Origin: Pedobacter schmidteae | GTDB taxonomy: Bacteria > Bacteroidota > Bacteroidia > Sphingobacteriales > Sphingobacteriaceae | DNA length: 64,000 bases | Reading direction: 5' to 3' | NCBI RefSeq assembly: GCF_900564155.1 | Contig: NZ_LS999839.1 | Span: 5,267,097-5,331,096, forward strand | Shown here: in pieces, positions 53,533 to 61,647 of the stretch | Layout: every line of letters starts with the position of its first letter | Numbering within the stretch: the first letter of the stretch is position 1 | Notes under the pieces: generated by a model | Seen by the model: the letters and a program-made list of their open reading frames with translations, nothing else | Told to the model about the DNA's origin: nothing | The model's database searches: none | Program-made: the position numbers and the translations under genes

Positions 53533-54639
53533 TTACAACAAAGCTTTTGAACCGGTAATATTTATCTTATACCATTTACCACGCTCGTACAAGGCGCCTT
53601 CATGGTGGCCTTTATGTTGGTTTACATCAATACCCAAAACCTTCCCTCCGTAATAAAAGCCAACATTGGTATCGGTAATGGTATGGCCTACAATAATGCG
53701 GTTAGCACCATATAAGGAAAGCGTTTCTTCCACCTCTTGCAACGTTGCTTTTGGTTCCTGAAAATACCCTCTGTACCAAAAAAGGGATGATTTTTTCCCG
53801 TCAAACAATTTCCATATGGCCTGATCGGTAAAAAGTTCTTTCCTTTTGGCTTTATCGTAATAAGGGCGGCTCCGCTCGTTAACCGCTTTCAAACTTATTT
53901 TAAGTTTATTGATTTCGGGTGCTACTCCTGCATGCAAGCATAAATTTTCGCCTATCTTCTCTATCAGGTTCTTGCTGCGCAACCAACGTCCAAGTTCTGT
54001 GTCTGGCCCGTACAGTTCCATATATTCCAGCCCCATCAACTTCGCATTTTCAAAATACTTGGGTTCCACATAGCGCAAATCCCCACTCAGGTTCATGATG
54101 TCATGATTTCCCAAAATGGTATGCAGGTATCCGCCTTTAGCTTTTGCGTCCTGTTCCAGCTTATACAATAGCCAAATCACAGCCGGTACATCTGCACCAC
54201 GGTCAAACAAATCGCCACAAATTACCACATGACCGGTACCGAAAGTCCAGTTGTACCGGCTGTCAATAACCTTATTGGCCAGCAGCAAACTTCTAAGCGC
54301 ACTAAACTCACCTTCTATGTCCGAAAGTGCCAATAGTTTATCCGGTTGTTTAAATTCAGCAGGCTCATTGTGTAATACAGGCTGAAGTTTTACGGAAAAA
54401 TCCCAGTCCGGATGATCAGAAAATCTAACCATCACCGGAATTCTGGCTTTGTCAGTCTGCTTGTAAGTATCAGCTACCGCTTTACGTGCCGCTCCCGCTT
54501 TGGCCGCAATGCTATGCACTATGATATTCCCATCCTGATACAAAACGTAAGGTCCATCATTTTGGTTACCCTCCTGTACTTTTCCAAAGCAGGGGCTGAT
54601 AAAAATCAGCCCCGCAAATAGCAATATAGATATCTTCAT
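53533..54639 (-). CDS. secreted metallophosphoesterase (PPP/Shewanella-like phosphatase type)
   Basis: 368 residues from ATG 54639, with signal peptide 1-19 (SPCFG). Metal-binding motifs: SDIEGE at 106-111 where most relatives read GDxHG, GDLFDRG at 142-148, GNHD at 177-180, then LHAGVAPE and IVGHTITD. The fold is a calcineurin-like phosphoesterase, placed outside the cytoplasm by its signal. It starts seven bases after susD, so it is part of the SusC/SusD operon and may cleave a phosphoester in or after uptake. Only the His of the first motif is missing. Confidence 0.9.
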   Translation of the reverse strand: MKISILLFAGLIFISPCFGKVQEGNQNDGPYVLYQDGNIIVHSIAAKAGAARKAVADTYKQTDKARIPVMVRFSDHPDWDFSVKLQPVLHNEPAEFKQPDKLLALSDIEGEFSALRSLLLANKVIDSRYNWTFGTGHVVICGDLFDRGADVPAVIWLLYKLEQDAKAKGGYLHTILGNHDIMNLSGDLRYVEPKYFENAKLMGLEYMELYGPDTELGRWLRSKNLIEKIGENLCLHAGVAPEINKLKISLKAVNERSRPYYDKAKRKELFTDQAIWKLFDGKKSSLFWYRGYFQEPKATLQEVEETLSLYGANRIIVGHTITDTNVGFYYGGKVLGIDVNQHKGHHEGALYERGKWYKINITGSKALL

Positions 54640-54646
54640 CAACACC

Positions 54647-56128
54647 TCAATTGATTTTATAAGCTTCGTTCTGGTCCATATTTGTATTTGCATTCATCTC
54701 TGCCAAAGGAATAGGTAATATGGTCCTTAAGGAAGTACTGGCTATAGGTATAGTGATGCCGTCCGTACGGTATTTGGTAAAGCTCTGTTTATTGCGGGTG
54801 AGATCGAACAAACGGTGTCCTTCAAAAGCAAACTCCTTGCGGTTTTCCAGTAAAATTAAGGCCTGCAAAGCTGCTCCGGTTTCTGTTGTTGTGGGTTTAG
54901 ATGCATCTGCCCGCTTGGCAACAACATCCAGATCGGCAGCAGCCAATACATCTTTGCCCGACTGTTTGGCCCTGGCTTCGGCACGAATCAGGTATACCTC
55001 TGATAAACGGATCACCTTCACTCCTTCTTCATAGGTGTTGTTATTGTTATATTTATTGATAATCACAGCCGGGTCTTCACCACCGGAAGTCGCTCTTTTT
55101 CCTTTAGCCATGAAACCTCTACGCACATCGGTAGCGGTGTATTTATTATACAAATCGTCTGTAGCCAGACCATCGCCATAACTGGCCCCCTGTAATAAAA
55201 ACGCCACCAGCGAATTTGTGCTCAGGTTATTAGTTGCGGTATACTGAACCTCAAAAATACACTCGCTATTGTTCTGCGTTCTGAAATTTGTGGCACCGCT
55301 CACATAGTTTGCATTGGTCAACAAGGTATATTTCTTAATGTCGATAACCTCTGTTGCCATAGCCTCAGCGTTCACCCAATCTTCCATATACAAATACACC
55401 CTTGCCAGTAAGGCCTTTGCCGCATAGTGAGCAATGCGTCCTCTGTTGGAAGCGCTAAATCCTACGGGTGCCGCAGCAGGAAGCAGGGCAATTGCCTTTT
55501 GCAAATCGGCAACAATCTGGGCATATCCCTCTTTTACGCTATTGCGTTTAGGGTTAATTACATCCTCCTTGCTGGTTCCGCTTTTTACCACCACGGGGAT
55601 ACCGATATGACTTGCATCGGCAGTGGCATTATAAGGTAAAGCGTATAAACGTAGCAAATCAAAATTTGCCAAAGCCCTTAAGGTGTAAGCTTCGCCAATC
55701 AAATGTTTCATTTCGGCAGCCTGACTTTCGGGAACCACCAGCTGTTCTCCCTTGGAAATGATGATATTGGCATTTACAACAGTCCGATACAAGTAATTCC
55801 AGGAACTTGCGGCAGTACCGTCGTTGGCTGTAGTGATGTACTGGTCGTAACTCACATAGCGGTTCGAATTTCTGCGACTGATGTATAAGTTATCAGACAA
55901 CACTTCAGGCAAAATAACCATACTACGCCCATAGTAAGCTTCATTTTGCAACAAACCATAAGTACCCATAACTGCAGCCTTGGTACTAGGCAGGTCAATC
56001 ACCACCATAGACACAGGCGTGTTTCCTTGTGGATCAATTTCCAGAAATCCTTTTTTACAAGCACTGAGGCTGGTCACCATCAGTACTGCGTATATCATTT
56101 TATACGATTTTTTCATTGATATATTCAT
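54647..56128 (-). CDS. SusD/RagB family nutrient-binding outer-membrane lipoprotein
   Basis: 493 residues from ATG 56128; a longer reading to 56164 would overlap susC. Lipobox SLSAC (Cys about 24) then CKKGFLEIDPQG, the usual SusD start. TPR-like helices and the typical end IPIPLAEMNANTNMDQNEAY confirm the family. It sits as lid and substrate receptor on the SusC barrel. The gap to susC is 13 bases and to the metallophosphoesterase seven. Confidence 0.95.
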   Translation of the reverse strand: MNISMKKSYKMIYAVLMVTSLSACKKGFLEIDPQGNTPVSMVVIDLPSTKAAVMGTYGLLQNEAYYGRSMVILPEVLSDNLYISRRNSNRYVSYDQYITTANDGTAASSWNYLYRTVVNANIIISKGEQLVVPESQAAEMKHLIGEAYTLRALANFDLLRLYALPYNATADASHIGIPVVVKSGTSKEDVINPKRNSVKEGYAQIVADLQKAIALLPAAAPVGFSASNRGRIAHYAAKALLARVYLYMEDWVNAEAMATEVIDIKKYTLLTNANYVSGATNFRTQNNSECIFEVQYTATNNLSTNSLVAFLLQGASYGDGLATDDLYNKYTATDVRRGFMAKGKRATSGGEDPAVIINKYNNNNTYEEGVKVIRLSEVYLIRAEARAKQSGKDVLAAADLDVVAKRADASKPTTTETGAALQALILLENRKEFAFEGHRLFDLTRNKQSFTKYRTDGITIPIASTSLRTILPIPLAEMNANTNMDQNEAYKIN

Positions 56129-56141
56129 CACGTATATTTTA

Positions 56142-59100
56142 TTAAAATTTAAGATCAAGACCAATTAGCGCCGTTTTATAAACCGGTACATTTTTATCTG
56201 CCAAACCATCAATACCAACCTCAGGGTCGAAAGTGATTTTCTTGTCTTTGATATAGGTAAACAGGTTGTTGGCTCTGAAGTAAATCCTGGCATTGGACAG
56301 ACTCAAACTTTTGATCCATTTTTGAGGAAGCTGATAACCCAGGGTTACGTCGCGCAGGCGGATATAATCACCATCGTACAGGAAGCGGGTAGAATTTTGA
56401 CTTGAAGGCCCTGATTGTGTACCTGTAAAAACAATTTTAGGTTGATCCGTCACATCTCCTTTGGCTTTCCATCTGTGCTCGTAAGTGTAACGCGACATTC
56501 GACTGGTTGGTGTAAAACCACCAGAACCATCGGTATTGCTTATGCCACCGTGGTTGTCGTAAATTTTATTACCAAAATTAAAATAGAACATAAAGCTTAG
56601 TGAAAAGCCTTTATAAGTAAGGGTATTGGTTAAACCGCCAAAAAAGTCGGGCAGGGCACTTCCCTGGTTAAACTGACTAGCTGAACCATAGTTATTGGTT
56701 GTGGTTGTTTTTGTTTTATCGGTATACCACAAAGCCTCTCCATTGTCGGGATTAACACCGGCATATCCTACCAGGTATAACTGATAATAATCGCCACCAA
56801 CATAACGGTTATAAGTACTGCTTACTATCGGACTGCTTAACTTTACGATTTTATTTTTCATCGTGGAAATATTAAAGTCGGTAGTCCAGCCGAAACCATT
56901 ATCCTGAGCCGGGAAATTGACACTACTCAGTTCAAACTCCAATCCTGAATTCCGGATGGAGCCAATATTATCCGTAAAACTGTTCAATCCATTGGTAGCC
57001 GAAATTGGCCTTGCCAGCAACAAATCTGAAGTGATGCGGGAATAATATTCCACTGTTCCGTTTATCCTGTTCTTAAGCACACCAAAATCAAGTCCAACGT
57101 TAAAAGGTTTGTTCTTTTCCCAGGTGAGCAGGTTATTTCCATAATTGCTAAAAACAAGGCCGGGTGCGTTGTCGTATGCTGAACTGGAATATAAGGCCAG
57201 GGATTCGTAATTACCAAGGTCCTGATTCCCGTTTACCCCATAACTGGTACGCAACCGTAAATCAGAAAACACGTGTTGTCCAGCCATAAATTCTTCCTTA
57301 CTGATGTTCCAGGAGGCTCCTACCGACCAGAAATTCCCATACCGCCTGTCGGCACCAAATCTGGATGAACCATCGCGACGGGCGGATGCGCTAAAATAAT
57401 AACGGTTTTTATAATCCACAGAAGCATTAAAAAACACGGAATTCAGTGAATTGCCTTCTCCTGTAGATGTTCCATCAACCAAAATAGAGGCATTATCTAA
57501 CGTATAGGTGTTGGGCAAAAAATTGCGTTTGGTTACGCTATTCCCAACTCTTTTTACCTCCTGTGCTTCATAACCGAAGTAAGTTTTTAAACCGATATCG
57601 CCAAAAGTCTCATTGTAACGCAAGATGGCCGTATTTACCCAGTTCAGCGATCGGCCTGTACTGGCAGTAGCCCTTCCTCCATCCGTACGGGAGGTACCTA
57701 CTCCCGATTTGTTGTAAGAGGTGCTTTCATTGTATCCAAAGCTAACATTACTTTGATTTTCGATGGATAGAGAACGTAATAATTGATACTTGGCCAAAAA
57801 ATTACCAAGCATACCAAAAGTATTGCTGTTATCATAGCTTTCTTTTACTTGTGCAACCGGATTATATCTGTTAAAATAACTAAAATCGTAAGTACCATCG
57901 TCATTATAAGCTCTTAACCAAGGCTGATAGATGGAATACATCCGCACAGGATTACCAAAAGTACCCGCATCGGCCACTGTATGGTTGCGGCGATAGTTGA
58001 CCTGTAAACCTCCGGCGATAGAGAATTTTTCTGACACCTGATTACTCAGCTTTAAATTACCGGTACTACGCGAAAAATCGCTGCCCAGTAAAGCTGCTTT
58101 GGCTACGTAATGACTACCTGATAAATAAAACTTGCTTTTTTCAGTGCCACCGCTAAACGACAGATCGGCCTGGGTATGATTTCCGGTGCGTGTAAGCAGA
58201 TCGAACCAATTGGTGTTGACGTTAGGATTGACCCCATTGTCGGTTACCGCCTTATCAAACAAAGCCGGATCATTGCCTTTATTTGCCCAGCCCTCTCTTA
58301 AAAGCTCCAGCATTTCGGTGGTATTCAAAGGCCTGTTATTTTTAAATGGGGTAACCTGATTGGCCCCCGATTGTATGGAAGCACTAACAATTGTTTTGCC
58401 TGCGGCACCATTTTTTGTAGTAATCAGGATGACACCATTTGCTGCCCTCGACCCGTAAATAGAAGCTGCAGCGGCGTCTTTTAATACGGTAACACTCTCA
58501 ATGTCGAAGCTGTTTAAACTGCTCACCTGGCCGGCATCAAGCGGAATACCGTCTACAACATACAATGGGCCGCTGCCTGCAGTTACCGAACCAATACCAC
58601 GAATGCGCACATTTGGTACCTCACCTGGTTGGCCCGATCCGTTAGAAGAAATCAGGCCCGGAACATTTCCTTGTAAACTTTCCTGAACACTCACTCTGGG
58701 CGCTCCGTTAACTACCGCAGCTTTTACAGTTTTAGCCGATCCCGTAAAGGAAGCTCGGGTTTGGGTACCATAAGCAACCACCATCACTTCCGATAGGTCT
58801 TCGTTAGACACGCTAAGTGAAACATTTCGGATTACCTCCCCGCTTTTCAGATCCAGTTCAATCACCTGTTTGTTAAAACCAATTGAACTCACTGTTAACG
58901 TATATTTCCCTGCCTTAGAAGGATTAAAAATGTATTCGCCTGCAGCATTGGTTTGTGTTGTCTGTTTGTAGTTCTCGCCACTCAACACCACACTTACTCC
59001 CGGTACCGGTATTCCTTTTTCATCAAATACCTTTCCTTTAACAACAATTGCCACATAAGTACCTTCTCCACCTGAGGCCATTTCGTCTTTCCGCTTCAAC

Positions 59101-59438
59101 AGCACATTATTGCCTACAATTTTAAAGGTAATGGGCAATACCCTGGAACATTCGCCCAGAACATCATTTAAAGAAGCATTATTTACCCGAATTGTAATTC
59201 GGGTAAGCCTGATGTCCTTACTATCATAAAAAAAAGCGAAGCCCGTTTGCTTTTTTATAGACTGCAGAACGGTTTCAAAAGGCACATTCTTTTTGTTTAG
59301 CGTAATCTGGCTAAATCCAGATGCGCTTGCATGCATAAGTGCCAAAAGCAACAGAAGTGTGGTCAACTTCATAATGAGTAGCAGTTTAGGGGGAAGCCAT
59401 GCTTTGGGCATAGCTCTGGTAATAGCATTAAATTTCAT
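56142..59438 (-). CDS. SusC/RagA TonB-linked outer-membrane transporter with STN signalling domain
   Basis: 1098 residues. Signal peptide after an N-terminal extension (LLLLLALMHASASGFSQ). An STN domain (about 45-112: NVPFETVLQSIKKQTGFAFF) is followed by a CarboxypepD_reg-like domain (about 130-215), the TonB plug (NVRIRGIGSVTAGSGPLYVV, SIYGSRAANGVILITTK) and a 22-strand barrel. The STN domain is the part that signals to a FecR partner, and fecR and fecI homologues lie directly upstream. Substrate unknown. The N-terminal start could be further downstream (Met10 or Met23). Confidence 0.95.
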   Translation of the reverse strand: MKFNAITRAMPKAWLPPKLLLIMKLTTLLLLLALMHASASGFSQITLNKKNVPFETVLQSIKKQTGFAFFYDSKDIRLTRITIRVNNASLNDVLGECSRVLPITFKIVGNNVLLKRKDEMASGGEGTYVAIVVKGKVFDEKGIPVPGVSVVLSGENYKQTTQTNAAGEYIFNPSKAGKYTLTVSSIGFNKQVIELDLKSGEVIRNVSLSVSNEDLSEVMVVAYGTQTRASFTGSAKTVKAAVVNGAPRVSVQESLQGNVPGLISSNGSGQPGEVPNVRIRGIGSVTAGSGPLYVVDGIPLDAGQVSSLNSFDIESVTVLKDAAAASIYGSRAANGVILITTKNGAAGKTIVSASIQSGANQVTPFKNNRPLNTTEMLELLREGWANKGNDPALFDKAVTDNGVNPNVNTNWFDLLTRTGNHTQADLSFSGGTEKSKFYLSGSHYVAKAALLGSDFSRSTGNLKLSNQVSEKFSIAGGLQVNYRRNHTVADAGTFGNPVRMYSIYQPWLRAYNDDGTYDFSYFNRYNPVAQVKESYDNSNTFGMLGNFLAKYQLLRSLSIENQSNVSFGYNESTSYNKSGVGTSRTDGGRATASTGRSLNWVNTAILRYNETFGDIGLKTYFGYEAQEVKRVGNSVTKRNFLPNTYTLDNASILVDGTSTGEGNSLNSVFFNASVDYKNRYYFSASARRDGSSRFGADRRYGNFWSVGASWNISKEEFMAGQHVFSDLRLRTSYGVNGNQDLGNYESLALYSSSAYDNAPGLVFSNYGNNLLTWEKNKPFNVGLDFGVLKNRINGTVEYYSRITSDLLLARPISATNGLNSFTDNIGSIRNSGLEFELSSVNFPAQDNGFGWTTDFNISTMKNKIVKLSSPIVSSTYNRYVGGDYYQLYLVGYAGVNPDNGEALWYTDKTKTTTTNNYGSASQFNQGSALPDFFGGLTNTLTYKGFSLSFMFYFNFGNKIYDNHGGISNTDGSGGFTPTSRMSRYTYEHRWKAKGDVTDQPKIVFTGTQSGPSSQNSTRFLYDGDYIRLRDVTLGYQLPQKWIKSLSLSNARIYFRANNLFTYIKDKKITFDPEVGIDGLADKNVPVYKTALIGLDLKF

Positions 59439-59476
59439 ACTTTTGTAATGTTTGGGTTAATACAGTAAATGGTTTG

Positions 59477-59508
59477 CAAAATTATTTTGTCCCGGATCTG
59501 ATCCGGGA
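59477..59508 (-). promoter_or_regulatory. susC promoter element with adjacent palindrome
   Basis: Minus-strand TAATTTTG (59484-59477) matches the -7 consensus 39 bases before the susC ATG. Six bases further upstream the near-perfect palindrome TCCCGGATC-T-GATCCGGGA (59490-59508) fills the place of a -33 element. The latter could be an operator, or the fecR terminator. Confidence 0.5.
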
Positions 59509-59527
59509 AGGGTTAACCCAGCTATTT

Positions 59528-59562
59528 CCGCAGTCGTGCGCCAACACTTCTGCGGTTTTTTT
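59528..59562 (+). terminator. hairpin with T-run on the plus strand, susC-fecR gap
   Basis: CCGCAG (59528-59533) pairs with CTGCGG (59550-59555) and a T-run follows only on the plus strand. The neighbouring genes run on the minus strand, so it would act on antisense transcripts, or it is a structural leader element of the susC mRNA. Confidence 0.4.
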
Positions 59563-59695
59563 ATTTAGCCTGCGCCCTGGTGCACAGCAGCTTCACAAAT
59601 GCCGGTATCCCTGTTCTGGTTATTGCGATCGGAGCTTTTTTTTCATTTGTTTGATTTTAGTTTGGTATGTAGAATTGGTTAATTTCTAATTGGCA

Positions 59696-60844
59696 CTATG
59701 GTTTTACAATAATCTTTTTCCCCTCTACCCTGAAATGGACTTTATAAAAGCTCAGGACGTCCAGCACCTGATTCAAATTCAGGTTACGATAAATCTCGCC
59801 CGAAAACTCACGAGCAGGAAGCGCCCCTTCGTAAGTGACCTCGACATCGTACCATCGGGCCACGGCGCGCATTACGGTTTTCAAATCGGCATCTTTAAAC
59901 AGGAACATTCCGTTTTTCCAGGCCACCGCCTCATCTGTATTCACTGTACTGACACTTAAGGTGTTGCCATTAAGATTACATTGCTCACCGGGTTTAAGCA
60001 GTACATCATCTTTTTCAGTCTCACGCATCCCTACTTTAACAGCACCTTCCAGCAACGTGGTCTTAATACCAGGTTCGTCTGTATAAGCATTAATGTTAAA
60101 ATGGGTCCCCAACACTTCCACCTGCTGTTTGTCGGTCACCACAATAAATGGAAGATGTTTTTCTTTTGTTACTTCAAAATAAGCCTCTCCGGTTAAGGTA
60201 ACTTTACGCTCATTTCCGCTAAAACGTACCGGATAACGTAGCGAAGATGCAGCATTGAGCCACACCCGGCTTCCGTCAGGAAGATTGATCTGATATTGTC
60301 CACCTTTAGGTGTAGAGATGGTATTCAGTGCCTGTGTAGTTTGGCTGCTACTACCTGCCCGATCATCTACCGTATATACCAGCTGTCCATCTGTAGTCTT
60401 GGTGATGGTAATTCCGGCTTGTTCGGCAAGTTTACCGTTATCCACATCGTCTAATGCGATCACCTTTCCATTGGCCAATGTCAGTGTTGCATGGTTTCCA
60501 CCAGGCTTAATCCCTTCCGCATATTGGGTGGGCATTTTATGGTCTTTATTCCAATTTTGCCTGTAAAAATAGAGTCCGACAGTCACCACAAGCAAAACAA
60601 CCGCTACAGCAGTTACCTTTCTCCACAATAGCAAAGACTGATGTTTTGTTTTACTACCCAGGGTATTAAAACGAATGGTATCCCAGATGTCATCCAGATT
60701 TTGATCAAGCTCCATTTCTTCCAGGTTCAGCTTATTGGTATCCGCCAGTTTTGCATACCAGTCTTCCAGCATACCCTGTTCTAACTTGTTCAATGTACCC
60801 GATTTATATTTTTCCACAAGTGCCTTAGCTTTACTGTGATCCAT
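59696..60844 (-). CDS. FecR-family anti-sigma factor
   Basis: 382 residues. A cytosolic N-terminal helical segment (1-85, sigma-binding) is followed by one membrane helix (about 92-110, VTAVAVVLLVVTVGLYF) and a periplasmic FecR domain (STPKGGQYQINLPDGSRVWL, YFEVTKEKHLPFIVVT, TLLEGAVKVGMRE). It ends with the usual STN-like DUF4974 domain (about 310-382: FSGEIYRNLNLNQVLDVLSF). It transmits a signal from SusC to the sigma factor encoded 79 bases upstream. Confidence 0.95.
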   Translation of the reverse strand: MDHSKAKALVEKYKSGTLNKLEQGMLEDWYAKLADTNKLNLEEMELDQNLDDIWDTIRFNTLGSKTKHQSLLLWRKVTAVAVVLLVVTVGLYFYRQNWNKDHKMPTQYAEGIKPGGNHATLTLANGKVIALDDVDNGKLAEQAGITITKTTDGQLVYTVDDRAGSSSQTTQALNTISTPKGGQYQINLPDGSRVWLNAASSLRYPVRFSGNERKVTLTGEAYFEVTKEKHLPFIVVTDKQQVEVLGTHFNINAYTDEPGIKTTLLEGAVKVGMRETEKDDVLLKPGEQCNLNGNTLSVSTVNTDEAVAWKNGMFLFKDADLKTVMRAVARWYDVEVTYEGALPAREFSGEIYRNLNLNQVLDVLSFYKVHFRVEGKKIIVKP

Positions 60845-60923
60845 ACCTTAAAAGGAGATTTTATTCTTTAATAAGGCTAAGACAAATGAAAACTACCCTG
60901 GTAGTAGAAAAAAAATAAATATT

Positions 60924-61496
60924 TTAAATTAAAGGGAAAGCAACCAGGATAACATTGATTTTTACACGAAGGATTTTAATGGCATTATTGATTTGCTTTT
61001 TGACCGTTTTATCCGAAATATTCAACCTTTCAGCAATCTCTTTATGAGAAAGGTGATGTTTGCGGCTGAGTTCAAAAATCGCTCTCATTTTTGACGGTAG
61101 TTGTTCAATTTCCCGCTCCACCATCGCAATCAACTGCTTTTCTCTAAGTTGCGCTTCGGTACCATTTTCGCCCAAATCGATCACCTGTTGTAACGAATTG
61201 AGGTAATTCAATTCAAATTTACGATGTGCCAGCAGATTAAATACCTTATTTCGTACTGCACTATATAAATAGGATTTCAGAGATGTAGCAATAACAAGGT
61301 CTTCCCGTTTTATCCATAGCGTGGTAAATACTTCCTGTATTACGTCTTTGGTTTCGTCCTGATCATCCAGCATTCTTTTGGCATGAAGGTATAGTACCAC
61401 TTTATAACGCTCATACAGTTCGGCAAACGCGACATGATCGTCAGACCTCATCCGCTCTGTTAATTCATGATCGCTAAGTATTTCGTATTCCTGCAT
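60924..61496 (-). CDS. FecI-like ECF RNA polymerase sigma factor
   Basis: 190 residues. Region 2 AFAELYERYKVVLYLHAKRM, DVIQEVFTTLWIKRE; region 4 LPSKMRAIFELSRKHHLSHK and AERLNISDKTVKKQINNAIK. With FecR and the STN-bearing SusC next to it, it forms a trans-envelope signalling unit that turns on the transporter operon when substrate is bound. A TAGCTTTG promoter element lies 34 bases upstream. Confidence 0.95.
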   Translation of the reverse strand: MQEYEILSDHELTERMRSDDHVAFAELYERYKVVLYLHAKRMLDDQDETKDVIQEVFTTLWIKREDLVIATSLKSYLYSAVRNKVFNLLAHRKFELNYLNSLQQVIDLGENGTEAQLREKQLIAMVEREIEQLPSKMRAIFELSRKHHLSHKEIAERLNISDKTVKKQINNAIKILRVKINVILVAFPLI

Positions 61497-61529
61497 TTAC
61501 TGATCGCTACCACATAGATGTACAACATC

Positions 61530-61537
61530 CAAAGCTA
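61530..61537 (-). promoter_or_regulatory. candidate -7 element of the fecI-like gene
   Basis: Minus-strand TAGCTTTG matches TAnnTTTG, 34 bases before the ATG at 61496; the -33 element is weak. Confidence 0.4.
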
Positions 61538-61647
61538 CACAAAAGCCCTTTAATTTATCCATACCATTATGATCTGAGTTTTTAACTTAAGTCATACTCA
61601 TTTTATTCAGCAATTTGCTTACATTCGGGTAGTCCTTATTTAGTCAT

